Assembly: GCA_963662175.1 (NCBI GenBank) | Contig: OY759224.1 | Location: 20,841,489 to 20,905,488 of the forward strand | Direction: 5' to 3' | DNA: 64,000 bases | Source: Aradus depressus | Lineage: Eukaryota; Arthropoda; Insecta; Hemiptera; Aradidae | In this document: in pieces, positions 22,539 through 32,995 of the stretch | How positions within the stretch are numbered: position 1 is the stretch's first letter | Layout: each line of letters begins with the position of its first letter | Translations under genes and position numbers: made by a program | The notes under the pieces: generated by a model | Databases searched by the model: none | The model's input: only the letters and a program-made list of their open reading frames with translations | What the model was told of the DNA's origin: nothing

Positions 22539-23326
22539 TGTGATATATCGCATATCCCAGAACGATTGTTAATTATAGTTATGAGAGCGACCACGAGAAG
22601 CGCACTAGTGGAAGATACATGAAGTGGAGGGGATGGAAATTGGAGGATTCCTCGCTGAAGTGCGGTATGAAGAGGAGTCGTGGCTGATGTGTCAGAGGAG
22701 GTAGACAGTCTTCAGTCAGCTATCAGAGGAGTTAGTCGGTCCTCGTTCAGCTACGAGAAAGGAGTCAGAGTTGAGCTATTAAGGGAGAAGACATTCCTGG
22801 CTGAGCTGTGGGAAGAAGGAGACTCCTGTTTGACCGGACGTAGGAGACCGAAGACTCACATTTTGCTGCTAGAGGGAAATCATCCCTGCTGCCTACTTCG
22901 AAGGGACTGGAAGTTCCTCAATCGTCGTGGATCCTGGAGGAGAGACCACCGACTTAAGCGTGGTTAGAAAAAGAAGACTTACAAGGTAACGGAATCATTT
23001 ATTTTACATTTCTCCGACATCGAGACGAATGGCTGGATGAGCATCAATAGACACCTTCATGTTGCGGGAGTTACCAGAACATTTAAGTCTATATAATTTA
23101 TTTCATGTTTGATAGATATTTTATTCCAGATGTGCGATTATGGAGGGACGCCTCACTAATATATGTCAATAATTGTGTTAATAAATGTATGTTGTCTTAT
23201 AAATTGTTCTCTAAATTCTCTACAGCCTAGTTCACCTTCTGAGTACGCATGTTAACCCCAAAAGTAAAATCATTTTCATAGTAATTAATAAAAGTTTAAA
23301 ACCCCCAAGCAAAGGTCACTTCAATT
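22539..23326 (+). repeat. 3' long terminal repeat
   Basis: Colinear and identical in the compared stretches to 19585-20372, including the duplicated 95-codon frame at 22680-22967. Confidence 0.95.
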
Positions 23327-23331
23327 TATAT

Positions 23332-24389
23332 TAATAAAACTGAAATGTGTTACACTACGACTAATCGTACCTACTCATTATTAATTGTTGACTTAAAACA
23401 ATTACTCTATTACTATAAAACTAAGTGAAATATGAGAGAAGGGTTCAAAGAAAGTGTTGACAGAAAAACAAAGTATTTTTTTGTTGATATCGGGAGTCGG
23501 AAAACATTAAATTCCGGTGAAAATCTAACATCGAATTTTCGATTACATAACTCAATAGTACTTCATATTACTGTGGAAGTAAAACTGTAAGTTAAGAAAG
23601 CTTCCGACATGAAAACAGTTTGAACAATCTCTGCTGCTATCTAGCGATCCTACATAGAACTATTACAACTTTAGTTAGCTCCTGTTAAGTTAAACCTTTG
23701 AGACTTATTATTTAGGGAATTGTTAAAGAACTAACAACATTTATTATCACATATATCATTTATGAAAAATTTTATATGTAATATTCAATTTATATAAATT
23801 CTATACATTTTATTTTACCTTTGAGTACAAAAGAATTCTTTTCATAAGGTCGATTTCATTATGTTTCATTTGTTATCTTCTCATGCATGAGAAAGCATTT
23901 AGCACTCCAGTTTATTTGACGAAAACCTCTTTATTTTCAGTTCTCAGTTCAAGGAAAGAAATATTTATAAAATAACCTTCTAAGAATATAAAAGTTGATG
24001 AGGATTATTAAACGTTATACTTTATTTCCAGTGTTTTTAGAAGCATAAAATATATATATATATATTTTTAAGGCTGTTTAATTTGTTAAGACTTAATATT
24101 CACTCCATGACGACTCTCTTTCCACTTGTATTTAGCATAAATAATTGGCCATTAAAATAAAAATTATCAAGTGTTCTTCTAAACAGTCCTCGGTTGAAAG
24201 TTAAAACATTTATAATTCTTTATTAAAAGTCAACATTTTATTTCAACGAATGCATGAGTGGCTGTTATAAAAAAAAAAATTAATTAACAATTTTTCAAAA
24301 ATATAAGGAATGAGAAGACATTAAAAAAATTAATACAGATCATCAAAACAATATAAAAAAACGAAATCTCATTCGGAATTAGTTTTTTC
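23332..24389. other. AT-rich, no gene recognised
   Basis: No exon-like block or repeat partner found. Confidence 0.4.
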
Positions 24390-24610
24390 TTCCCCAGCAA
24401 TACGAAGTATAGGGGAAGTTATGTAACCGGTCAGAAATTCGATAAGGAGTTTTCAAAGAAATTTCATGTTTTCCAAACCCTTGATTCCAATATGAAAAAC
24501 GCAAAAATATGTCTGTCTGTGTGCTTATGTGAAGACGATAACTTCTGAGAGAATGAATATGTCGAAACGGAATTTTGTATGTGCGCATGCGCCCCCCCCC
24601 CCCCCCCCTG
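24390..24610 (-). repeat. Dispersed 'AAGTATAGGGGAAG' repeat copy
   Basis: CTTCCCCAGCAATACGAAG to TATAGGGGAAGTTATGTAAC, then a TGTCTGTCTGTGTG stretch and GATAACTTCTGAGAGAATGA. Other copies lie near 25863, 29250, 35070, 36480 and 45750. It ends in a C-run (24595-24608). Confidence 0.7.
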
Positions 24611-24639
24611 GGTAGAGCATAAAACAAAGATAAAAATTA

Positions 24640-25200
24640 AATAAACTAAAAAAAATAGTTTTTATTAAAAATGGATTGCTTACAAGTTACCAATAGGATC
24701 TTCAAATTACCTTGATTCTGATTCCTAAATCAGCAATCAGCTGTTACCTAAATGTACATGTACAAAACAAGTCATATTACATTTTTTTTAATATACATGA
24801 ATTCGATTATTTCATTTCCTTGCTCAAAATCGTCATTTATGTTGTACTTTATACTCTTAAAGCTGATTTTACAAGCGCAGTAAAAATGCAAAGAGCAGCA
24901 GCAGCAAATGCACGCTATTGGATGTGAATCATTTAATTCTAAAAGCACAGAAACCACAGCGTGCATTTGCTGCTGCTGCGCTTTGCATTTTTGCTGCTCA
25001 TGTAAAGTCAGCTTAAGTATTACGGTCAGTGGCTTCGAAAGGTCCGAGTCACCCAAATTAATAACATAAAGTCTGCAACGCTAACCACGGAAACTGCGGG
25101 CTGTGCCCCCGGGAGTCTATAACCCCCACCCTCGAAACCTAACTTTGCCCCCCCCCCCCCCTGCTCAAAATCCTGGCTACGCCCCGGACGAAACCTATTA
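24640..25200 (-). mobile_element. Non-autonomous DNA element ending GGGGCGTAGCC; partner at 35782-36300
   Basis: One end reads CTGGCTACGCCCC preceded by a C-run. The centre is a hairpin built from GCAAATGCACGC and its inverse plus AAAATGCAAAG and its inverse (24885-25000). The whole block recurs inverted at 35782-36300. An AGGGGCGTAGCCAGGATTTTG end next to a G-run is a recurring feature of metazoan DNA elements. No ORF. Confidence 0.65.
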
Positions 25201-26460
25201 ATTTTCAGACAAATCAGACAAAGAGAAGGGGCGGATTAAAGGGGAGGCTTAACACAACTTTAATAACTGTCTTTGGAATGAGTAATGAACGTATCTATAC
25301 AAAATTTCATATTTGAAGACAAAACCACCCAGTGAGGACATAACCTGTCAAATTTCACCGATATTAAGGGGTGGGGGACATTTATCGACACAAAATATAG
25401 TATGAGGAATTAGGATCCCCTATGTAAGTTAACTATTGAATATTAGCTCAAACGGTCGACTGGTTTTGGAGGTGGAGCGAAAAGTTAATTGATTAATTTC
25501 TTCTGGAGAAGTACATTAGTCAGTTCAAGTAGCAGTGGTCACACTAGCTCACTTTTACTCACTCTGACTCACTTTTTGAGGAAAAACGCTCATTCTCTCA
25601 CTTTTTTCACTTTTTTTCGACTCACTCTCACCCCTTTTTTAATACTAATAAATTAACAAACTTACTTTTTTTTATCTAAATTCATAAGAAAATACAAACA
25701 AATTATTCAAAAAATTAATATATGTATAAAAACAATTTTTCAAAAATAAACCTGAATATTTTTTTTTTTTTTCCACTGGGAAGGAATAAGAGTTATAGAC
25801 ATTAAAAAAATTAATTCAGATCATCAAAACAATATGAAAAATGAAATCTCATTCGGAATTAGTTTTTTCTTCCCCAGCAATACGAAGTATAGGGGAAGTT
25901 ATGTAACCGGTCAGAAATTCGATATGGAGTCTATTAGACCTGACGATAGTGTAAGGCCGAATCCAGTAATTTTGTAAATAACTCTGGTGGAATAGACAAT
26001 ATTTCAAAAATGTATTTATTTATTGGCATCAGCTCTTTCCTTTGATTCATTATACAGCGTAATTCTGAGTGATTTTCTTATACTCATAGGTAAATAAATT
26101 GTTATTTATTATAAATTTAACTCTAGGACTTTTCTTCAATAATTTTGAATACCGTAAATCGGTTCGTTAGGCAATTTTTTCTTTTTAATAAGCTTCATCG
26201 TACAAGTTGTCAAATACAGAACTCTCAAGATTTTGAAGTACAACCAATGATGAAACTGGAGATGGGAAATGAAGAAAACTGTGCGAAAAGAAGTCAGAAG
26301 AACCATGAAAAGAACGAAATAAGAGCCAGTCTTTTTTTTTTTTTTTTTTCTGGGAGGTTTTCCACAAAACCAGAGCTCTTTTCTTTCTTTGGAATCTAGC
26401 TGCTATAAATCAAGTCACCTCTTCAAATACCAATCCTAAAGGTCAATCCTCTTTTCTTAA
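25201..26460. other. Repeat debris, no gene
   Basis: Contains a 'GGATTAAAGGGGAGGCTTAA' copy (25230-25520), a CTCACTTTTTGAG-rich stretch (25550-25640) and a short 'AAGTATAGGGGAAG' copy (25863-25925). An apparent frame at 26145-26399 ends in a T-run and is not supported. Confidence 0.45.
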
Positions 26461-26483
26461 ATTTTTTTTCTTATTTTTTCTTA

Positions 26484-26696
26484 CTACATGCACTGAATAG
26501 ACTGTTTTGTGTCAAAACAATATGGCATGAAGGCTTCCAGAGAACAGTAGCTCCTTGGTACCTTGGCAAAATCATAGAAAATTTGCTGGCAAACAGAACC
26601 TTCCAGAGGAGAATAGCCTCGAGTTTTAGTAACAAGAAACCCATTAAATCCGGATCCGGAATATGTATTATTAGTGATATATGCAAAAATATGCAA
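26484..26696 (-). other. Exon-like open frame of unknown origin
   Basis: The minus-strand frame reads GFNGFLVTKTRGYSPLEGSV and DFAKVPRSYCSLEAFMPYCF, which looks more like real protein than the neighbours. However, clear flanking splice sites and a known family are lacking, and it lies next to a mariner remnant. It may be a captured exon or chance. Confidence 0.25.
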
Positions 26697-26719
26697 AATA
26701 AAAGTAGCTTAGATTGATT

Positions 26720-27080
26720 CTATATGGGCCAAAACGTGAAGATAATGTATAATGATGTACATATGGAAAATCGCTGTTGTTTGTTCTTGAGTGAGAATAT
26801 ATGAGGAACCCATACTCCTTCTCTAATCGTTTTCCCAAGTGCTTGGAGGCGATTTCCAATTGTTGCATGAGAACATTCGAATTTTTCTGCTAATTCCCTC
26901 AAAGTTTAACGAGGATCGCTCTCCACTACTTCTTTCAGGAAGTCATCGTCTAACAACTTCGGTCTACCTGAACGAGATGAATCTGAAAGGCTGTAATCAC
27001 AGTTGCGAAATTTTTCGAACCATCTACGGCACGATTTTGTTTTGTAAACAGAATTTAATATTCAGAACTGAAGCCAAAAA
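26720..27080 (-). pseudogene. Mariner transposase N-terminal remnant
   Basis: Reading the minus strand with one frame correction gives RRWFEKFRNCDYSLSD, SGRPKLLDDDFLKEVVESDP, a stop where Gln is usual, then TLRELAEKFECSHATIGNRL, QALGKTIREGVWVPH and KNKQQRF. This is the paired helix-turn-helix region and 'WVPH' linker of mariner. The catalytic D,D34D part is absent. Confidence 0.85.
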
Positions 27081-27189
27081 ATCCATGTATTTTGAAAATT
27101 AACATAAACAAACACAGAGATGTAAACTATTATTTCATTACGCCAATTTATAAATCGGACAGAACTATATTGACAACCCTAATAATTAC

Positions 27190-27335
27190 ATTAAAAATAA
27201 ATGATAAAAGTAGTTGGACAATAAGGGAAAAAATAGAAAAATATAATAAAAAATTAAATTTATGTACAATTGTATTATATTTTTCTATTTTTTCCCTTAT
27301 TGTTCCACTACTTTCATTATTTATTTTTATAGTAA
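27190..27335. repeat. Hairpin (inverted repeat, about 55-bp arms)
   Basis: AATAAATGATAAAAGTAGTT...AATAAGGGAAAAAATAG is mirrored by CTATTTTTTCCCTTATTG...ACTACTTTCATTATTTATT across a spacer of about 26 bases. It is a small foldback MITE or the relic of one. Confidence 0.85.
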
Positions 27336-27439
27336 ATATTATTATTTTCTAATATTTAAGACATTTTATGAAGACCCTCTCTCCTAACAGTCATTGTCAG
27401 TATATTTTACTGCATTTATTTACTCGATACCAGAATATT

Positions 27440-27871
27440 TCAATGTGGAACATTACAAGTAAGTATCACAGTTGCAGAAGGTCATGCAGTTCCTCGAAAC
27501 TTTTTCGAGACATACGGAAATACTGAAAAAACCTATCTCATGTGATTGCAGTTCACGACAGAGGCGGTGGTATACCCCAAGTGTTTCTCTTTTTCTATTG
27601 ATTTCATGCACCCTACAAAGTCTTTTTCTTCTGTGACGTTGTACTGCTAAAAGAAGAAGGAGTTGCTCCTCGTCAGAACTACTCATTTTTTCTCAAAATC
27701 TATAAAAAACTTGAACAAAAAGTACTGAAACTTCTCGCCGGAAAGCAATCACGATACTGGATCACTCACAAAGATATCGCACTGTATGTGACGGTGCCAT
27801 ATCGCCGACCGCCGCGACGATTACACGATCACTGCTCCCCGCGACAGATCGCGTCCTGTGTGCCTAGGGCT
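27440..27871 (-). pseudogene. PIF/Harbinger transposase 5' remnant with terminal repeat
   Basis: The minus-strand frame from 27686 starts MSSSDEEQLLLLLAVQRHRR, then KRLCRVHEINRKRETLGVYH. This is the acidic-Leu-Arg start followed by the 'WVHpiN..R...G.y..L' motif of animal Harbinger transposases. One frameshift near 27535 restores FFQYFRMSRKSFEELHDLL, the next conserved block. Upstream lies the element end AGCCCTAGGCACACAGGACG preceded by TTA, the usual target. The rest of the transposase is missing. Confidence 0.85.
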
Positions 27872-28132
27872 TAAGGCCAAAAAATATATATAAAATTAAA
27901 ATGAAAAATAAATATTTTGCTTACTTGTGTATCCTGCTCTTTCCTTTCTTACACAATAACCTCGGTAGAGAGACTGTAAAAAAAAATTTTTTTTGGTAAA
28001 TCAGTGGCAAAATTTCCAAAAAGAAGAGAAAAAGATTGAAAACTCGAACAGAGAAGATTGGGAGAACAATGAAACCAGAGGTATACCTCAAGATATCTTG
28101 GTGTGTTCTGCAAATAGTTCTAGAATGAATAA

Positions 28133-28338
28133 TTGCTCAGGAGCCGGAACCTATTCTCCAGGACATTTAGAAAAAAAAATACCATTAGTGATACAAACTC
28201 TGAATATGAGAATAATGATCCAGGACCGTCGTCCAAAAAGAGGAAATTAAGTTCAGAAATTACAAGAGTTGCATCATGTTCAGTGGAACAACATTTTCAT
28301 ATTAATACCCAATCTACTGATAATGAATCACAAAGGTA
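28133..28338 (+). CDS. Possible exon, Ser/Lys-rich protein of unknown family
   Basis: The plus-strand frame contains SDTNSEYENNDPGPSSKKRK, a probable nuclear localisation signal, and continues to an AAG/GTAAGG donor at 28338. Splicing to an acceptor at 28417 keeps the frame to a stop at 28501-28503. Upstream frames (27993 onward) are coding-like but shift frame, so the 5' end is unclear. It could be a cellular gene or the decayed N-terminus of a transposase. Confidence 0.4.
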
Positions 28339-28418
28339 AGGTATCTTTTTCTTTCTCAATTCTCATTCTCTATTCTCTCGCGTTCAAAAACCTACATTTC
28401 TTATTTCTCTTACCGTAG

Positions 28419-28503
28419 GCACAAGGGTCTCTACTTTGGAATCAATGTAGTGATTTCTGATGTTCCTAACAACGAAAATAATGTTGATTTAACAAATGAA
28501 TAA
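28419..28503 (+). CDS. Possible terminal exon joined to 28133-28338
   Basis: Acceptor TCTCTTACCGTAG is followed by an open frame encoding HKGLYFGINVVISDVP and ending LTNE-stop. The phase agrees with the upstream donor (about 79-nt intron). AATAAA-rich sequence follows immediately (28502-28522), fitting a 3' end. Confidence 0.4.
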
Positions 28504-28673
28504 AAATAAAATTCAATAAATAAAACTGTTTGCATCTAAACTGTTGAGTTAATTGAGAAATCCCATACAATATAAAAATAATATTCTTGGATCAAAAAAC
28601 AAAAAAATCGCGAAAGAAGTTTCACTTCTGACGTGTGTTCCAAGCACACACTATTGTTTTTTACAAAACAAAC

Positions 28674-28780
28674 CTGAATTGTAATGGCTGCGGCTTCAGC
28701 CTGTTTCCTTGTGATCTTGTTCTTTTCAAGTATTTTGTTCAGACGTTCTTCAGCATCACTGATTGGAATTTCACCTCGAG
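28674..28780 (-). CDS. RIIa/IQ protein, exon 5
   Basis: Acceptor TTATTTTCAG and donor CAG/GTTTGT. Two bases plus 35 codons encode RGEIPISDAEERLNKILEKN, then KITRKQAEAAAITIQ. The final IQ at the exon end begins a second IQ motif that must continue in the next exon; an intron after the IQ dipeptide is the same position as between exons 3 and 4. The next exon was not located below 28674. Confidence 0.85.
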
Positions 28781-28914
28781 CTGAAAATAAAATCAAAATT
28801 GCATATATTATTTTACAATATATAAATATATTGTCGAATACATTTTTGCGATCTATGACTAATAAACATAAAAATGTTGTCCAATTCCACAAAATATGTA
28901 TAGTTAGTAATTGT

Positions 28915-29150
28915 GACTCAGGTCATATAGCCTACTACCAGAGCGCTAATCCGTCGCACTGATGGACATGAGACTCATTCTACTGTGGGAGTAATAAATT
29001 TTGCCAACCCCAGTTTACTTACCTAGGGTCTTTAACGAGTTCCTGACATCGTATAGGCTAGAGACCATCGTTTGACGTCCCATCCGAAGGACGGCGTGTT
29101 CAGGGTTTGATACTGTGTCAAAAAGACAGTTCTTGATTGTCGCAGACAAG
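28915..29150 (-). mobile_element. SINE, variant with a different 5' head
   Basis: The 3' and central blocks match the common SINE, but instead of the tRNA head the copy continues into GGGTTTGATACTGTGTCAAA and GTTCTTGATTGTCGCAGAC. The same replacement occurs in the copy at 50705-50995, so this is a subfamily, not a chance junction. Confidence 0.75.
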
Positions 29151-29239
29151 GTGACATTGCAATAAAAATGCAGTTATACCCAATCAATAAAATATGTATA
29201 CATATCAAATTTTATCATATATCAAATATAAATATATCA

Positions 29240-29470
29240 AATTTTTTACTTCCCCTGCGGTATCAAGTATAGGGAAATTTATGTAATCAGTAAAAAATTC
29301 GATGCTTATTTTTCAATGAAATTTCATTTTTTACCATATGATTCCAGAAATGAGAAAAAAAATCTGTGTATGTTTGTGACTGTGAACACTATAAGTCCTT
29401 AGAGAATGAATGTATCGAAATGAAATTTAACAAGTGTATCGTCAATTTCAATATATGAAGGTCTGAATGT
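29240..29470 (-). repeat. Dispersed 'AAGTATAGGGGAAG' repeat copy
   Basis: TACTTCCCCTGCGGTATCAA to GTATAGGGAAATTTATGTAA, then GAGAGAATGAATGTATCGAAA. Confidence 0.65.
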
Positions 29471-30180
29471 ATTTTTACAGAATACAATGATGACCTCTGT
29501 GCATTTCCTATCCATTCATTTTTAGGAAGGAAAGAAAAAAAATGCACAAAGGAAATGGAAAGAAGAGTACGTCAATTTGAAGGAATCACCTCTTGATGGA
29601 CTTAATGTATTACTGCACTGAACGAAACAAACGTATTATTGCACTGAACGAAACAAAAGTATTATAGCACTGAACGAAACAAATGTATTATTGCACTAAA
29701 CGAAACATTTCAATTCAGAGTAGAGACAACTCTTCAACTTCTCTTCTTCAAGATAGTTACAAATCTTCTCTCTTAGGGTTGTTAAGTCCCCTTCTCTGTA
29801 ATGACCTAGGTAAGTCTTTTGTCAATGACTTTGTTCTCTTGGGGAGATAATAATACCATCTTGATGTGCATTAGTAACATACGAGTGCATATAAACTAAA
29901 GAAATAACGTTCCTTACCATATCATATATAATTATTTTGTTTTGTATAAAACTTTAGAGAAATTGTTTAAGTCACAATAACATTCCTACAAGCACTTAGT
30001 AAATAAAATGTTTGCAAAGTGACTGATTGGCCCAGAAAAAATTGATAACGCTAAAAATAATTGGTGAAAAAATAACTATTAGTAAGAGAAAAAAAAGTAG
30101 TCAATGAAACACCAGCTAGAATTAATTAAGTGTATGCTCTCCCTCCAAAAACGATTAATAACCAATCCAGAACCCTCAGC
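29471..30180. other. Intron of the RIIa/IQ gene or intergenic; short tandem repeat
   Basis: The only notable structure is four copies of a 25-bp unit (GTATTATTGCACTGAACGAA plus ACAAA) at 29607-29707. Confidence 0.6.
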
Positions 30181-30266
30181 CATCCGAAGGACGGCGTGCT
30201 TAAGTTTATTTTACCTCCCAGATAAAATAAACTAAGGGCCTCGGTCGGGTTTCGAACCCACGAAAT
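30181..30266 (-). mobile_element. SINE 5'-part fragment
   Basis: CATCCGAAGGACGGCGTGCT through AAGGGCCTCGGTCGGGTTTC to CGAACCCACGA. Well conserved, but lacks the 3' half. Confidence 0.8.
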
Positions 30267-30574
30267 TAATTATTTTTTTATTAAATATATATATAATATA
30301 TATAGAGATATAATATAAACAACAACAACACACTTTATTTGGACCAGAACATCTTGGTTCTTCACACAAAGTATAAAATGGAAAATATATAATGAAATTA
30401 ATTAATAATAATGTCTTGGTATAATCTTGGTTTGAGCCTTCTGTGGAGAGTAGATATAATATATATATGAAAACTGACATAATTGCAGAGATATTGTGAA
30501 ATAATTCAAATGGACTTGAAAAATAAAATAAAACTGGTTTATTTAATATGTTGTCTAATTTCACTAACTATATA

Positions 30575-30618
30575 TACATGGGAGTACTTTCGGTATTTCT
30601 ACCATCCTCAGCCAAAAG
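30575..30618 (-). ncRNA. Hammerhead ribozyme motif, left arm
   Basis: Minus strand: TTGG, core CTGAGGA, stem II GGTA-GAAA-TACC, GAAA, loopless stem III AGT/ACT, cleavage C, then CCATGT. All core positions are intact; stem I is shorter than in the copy at 18272. This is the strand of the host RIIa/IQ transcript. Confidence 0.7.
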
Positions 30619-31129
30619 CATAAGAGATAAGACTAAGTTAATTTTCAGAATGTCAGCCTCTCGAGGAACCCATCATCCTCCCTACTGGTGTTCCCCATGA
30701 CGTCAGACATTCCTAACTAAGCTAAATTGTCAAGCTGTGAGATATTTTATGACAAGGCGGTCCCCATATTTCAAATGTGTGACCCCTTCTAAGATCTAGG
30801 TATAAAGCATTAACAATGAACAGGCGAATAATATAACATTAACAAATCAAAAATAGTATAATAATTTTAATTAAGTTGTAACTGGAACCAATTATTTTTG
30901 ATTTGTTAATGTTATATTATTCGCCTGTTCATTGTTAATGCTTTATACCTAGATCTTAGAAGGGGTCACACATTTGAAATATGGGGACCGCCTTGTCATA
31001 AAATATCTCACAGCTTGACAATTTAGCTTAGTTAGGAATGTCTGACGTCATGGGGAACACCAGTAGGGAGGGTAATGGGTTCCTCGAGAGGCTGACATTC
31101 TGAAAATTAACTTAGTCTTATCTCTTATG

Positions 31130-31173
31130 CTTTTGGCTGAGGATGGTAGAAATACCGAAAGTACTCCCATGTA
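31130..31173 (+). ncRNA. Hammerhead ribozyme motif, right arm
   Basis: Plus-strand mirror of the left-arm motif, with the same core CTGAGGA, stem II GGTA-GAAA-TACC and GAAAGTACTC. No substitution separates the two motifs. Confidence 0.7.
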
Positions 31174-31237
31174 TATATAGTTAGCGAAATTAGACAACAT
31201 ATTAAATAAACCAGTTTTATTTTATTTTTCAAGTCCA

Positions 31238-31410
31238 TAATATATATATAATATATATATAATATATATATAGACTAGATATTAAAATATATATATTAAA
31301 TATATATATATATATATAATATATATAGAGAGATTAGATTTAAAAAAATATATATATATATATATATATATATAGGTATATAATATATATATATATATAT
31401 ATTTTTTTTT
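31238..31410. repeat. TA-rich microsatellite
   Basis: Interrupted TA repeats adjoining the inverted repeat, with an inner inverted pair around TTTAAATCTAGTCTA / TAGACTAGATATTAAA. Confidence 0.8.
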
Positions 31411-31439
31411 TAAATCTAGTCTATGTTATTTATTATCAG

Positions 31440-31745
31440 CTGTCAATGTAATGAATGTATCGACACACAATTGCATATGTGAATTCAAGACCCCATAAGG
31501 ACACTTATTAATTTTGAGCGGAATCGGTAGAAGGGAAGGGGTGATCAGAGGGCGGCTCAACTCAAAAACCCCAATAACTGCCGATATAATGAATTTATCT
31601 TCACAAAATTTAGTATGAGGATTTAGGAGCCCCTATGTAAGTCAATTGTTGAATGTTAGCGCAAACTATCGACTTTTTTTTTGGAGTGGGAGCAAAAATT
31701 TAATTGATTAATTCGTCTGGGAAAGTGCCTTGCCGGTGATTCACC
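31440..31745. repeat. Dispersed repeat fragment
   Basis: Carries AATGTAATGAATGTATCGAC, GGGTGATCAGAGGGCGGCTC and AATAACTGCCGATATAATGA, shared with copies near 35200, 56945 and 58030. Confidence 0.6.
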
Positions 31746-31959
31746 ACTTACTTTATATATTTATTAGTAATAATTCTTTTATAAGCAAATTTTCTAACAG
31801 ATAATAAAGCAGTTTACAGGAGACATTAACAATATAAATAATATCATGATAAACGCGGTTGTAACTTCAGCAAATGTTTGGAAGTTCTCAATTTTCAAAA
31901 TGTTGAATTTAATTTGACATTTGAGCGGCACACAAATATAATAATAATACTAAACATAC

Positions 31960-32017
31960 CTCTCATTTCTCGCTCCGATTTCACTCTCTCTCTGACTCTA
32001 AAGCCACGAAATAAAGC
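31960..32017 (-). CDS. RIIa/IQ protein, exon 4 (IQ motif)
   Basis: Acceptor TATTTTTCAG and donor GAG/GTATGT enclose 19 codons plus one base. ALFRGFRVRERVKSEREMR completes the IQ begun at the end of exon 3: IQ-x3-RG-x3-R, a calmodulin or light-chain binding site. Phases match exons 3 and 5. Confidence 0.9.
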
Positions 32018-32584
32018 CTGAAAAATAAATAAATAATATTTTATATTATATAAGACAACCAGTTAAAATAGGGGCCTATTGAAATAGGCAATGATAACAT
32101 TTTCTATTATTATGTAAATATAATGAAGTCTTTGTCTTGGTCTGTGTCTGTGGCTACAGCTCATGGCTCTCCACCTAGTGTGTGTGCCGGCTCCATGTAA
32201 TGAAGATGATACTCTATTCAGTTTAATAAAAGTTGTGTTATATATGAAGTGTCCTTCTCTTTTTAACCATTCAAATATTAACCTAGCCAACTAAATAAAA
32301 TTTATTTAATAAAATAAGGATTATCTGTGTATTGTGTATGTTTGTTACAACACGGCGCGACACACGATTGGAAAAAAATACTGAAAACATAGCACAATTT
32401 AAAGTTCTTTACAAATACAGAAAAAAAAGTGATCAATCGGCAATGTGCTTCCTCACAACGAATTAATCAAATAAGTTGCCTCGCTCCCTCTAAAACCAAA
32501 AGACAGTTTAGGCTAAAAATCTATATTTGACTTTCATAGTGGCATCTGAATCCTCATAATAAGTTTTGTGTCGATACATTCAGG

Positions 32585-32895
32585 TTGGGTTAGGTTTTAT
32601 GACTCATGCCCGGGCTTTATCAACGAGGTTATATCGCCTACTACCAGAGCGCTCTTTCGTCACTCTGGTGCAGCCCGACTCTACTGTGGGAGTCCTAAAT
32701 TTTGCCTACCCTAAATTTTTATTCACCTAGGGTAGTGGTCTTTAACGAGTACCTGACATTGTACAGGCTCAGGACCATCACTTAACGTCCCATCCGAAGG
32801 ACTCAAGGTTTTTTTTCACCTCCCAGATAAAAAACCTAAGGACCTTGGCAGGGTTTTCAAATCCGCGATCTTGAACACACTTAGTTATTACACTT
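32585..32895 (-). mobile_element. SINE with CCTAA-type tail
   Basis: Starts (reverse) GGTTGGGTTAGGTTTTATGA and runs through all blocks to a decayed tRNA head near 32890. Confidence 0.85.
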
Positions 32896-32995
32896 TAGGC
32901 CAACTCCTTGATATGGATCCTAAATTCTGATTTTTTTTTTTAAATTAAACTTCCAATATTGGCAAAATATAAAATATGAGTAAAATTATTTTAAA

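Larger units (their letters stand above)
19580..23331 (+). mobile_element. LTR retrotransposon (Ty3/gypsy-like), internally deleted, very young
   Basis: Two direct LTRs lie at 19585-20372 and 22539-23326. They match at a constant offset of 2954 bases over their whole length, with no indel, and are identical wherever I compared them. TATAT on each side (19580-19584, 23327-23331) is the target duplication. A primer-binding-like sequence TGGTGGATTGTGCCGGG follows the 5' LTR and a purine tract AAAGGGAGGCAA precedes the 3' LTR. The 2.2-kb interior has one ORF and no protease, reverse transcriptase or RNase H, so it must rely on a relative for its enzymes. Confidence 0.95.
30511..31237. mobile_element. 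Near-perfect 345-bp inverted repeat with a hammerhead in each arm
   Basis: The left arm 30511-30855 and right arm 30893-31237 are reverse complements of equal length with only a few substitutions, separated by 37 bases. Outer ends read TGGACTTGAAAAATAAAATA and its inverse. Each arm contains the sequence of a hammerhead ribozyme (30575-30618 minus, 31130-31173 plus). No ORF. It lies in the intron between exons 4 and 5 of the RIIa/IQ gene, so it would be transcribed and could form a long hairpin RNA. Confidence 0.9.

Noticed and set aside
28684..28962. Plus-strand 92-codon frame
   Set aside because: Antisense of RIIa/IQ exon 5 extended into a SINE.
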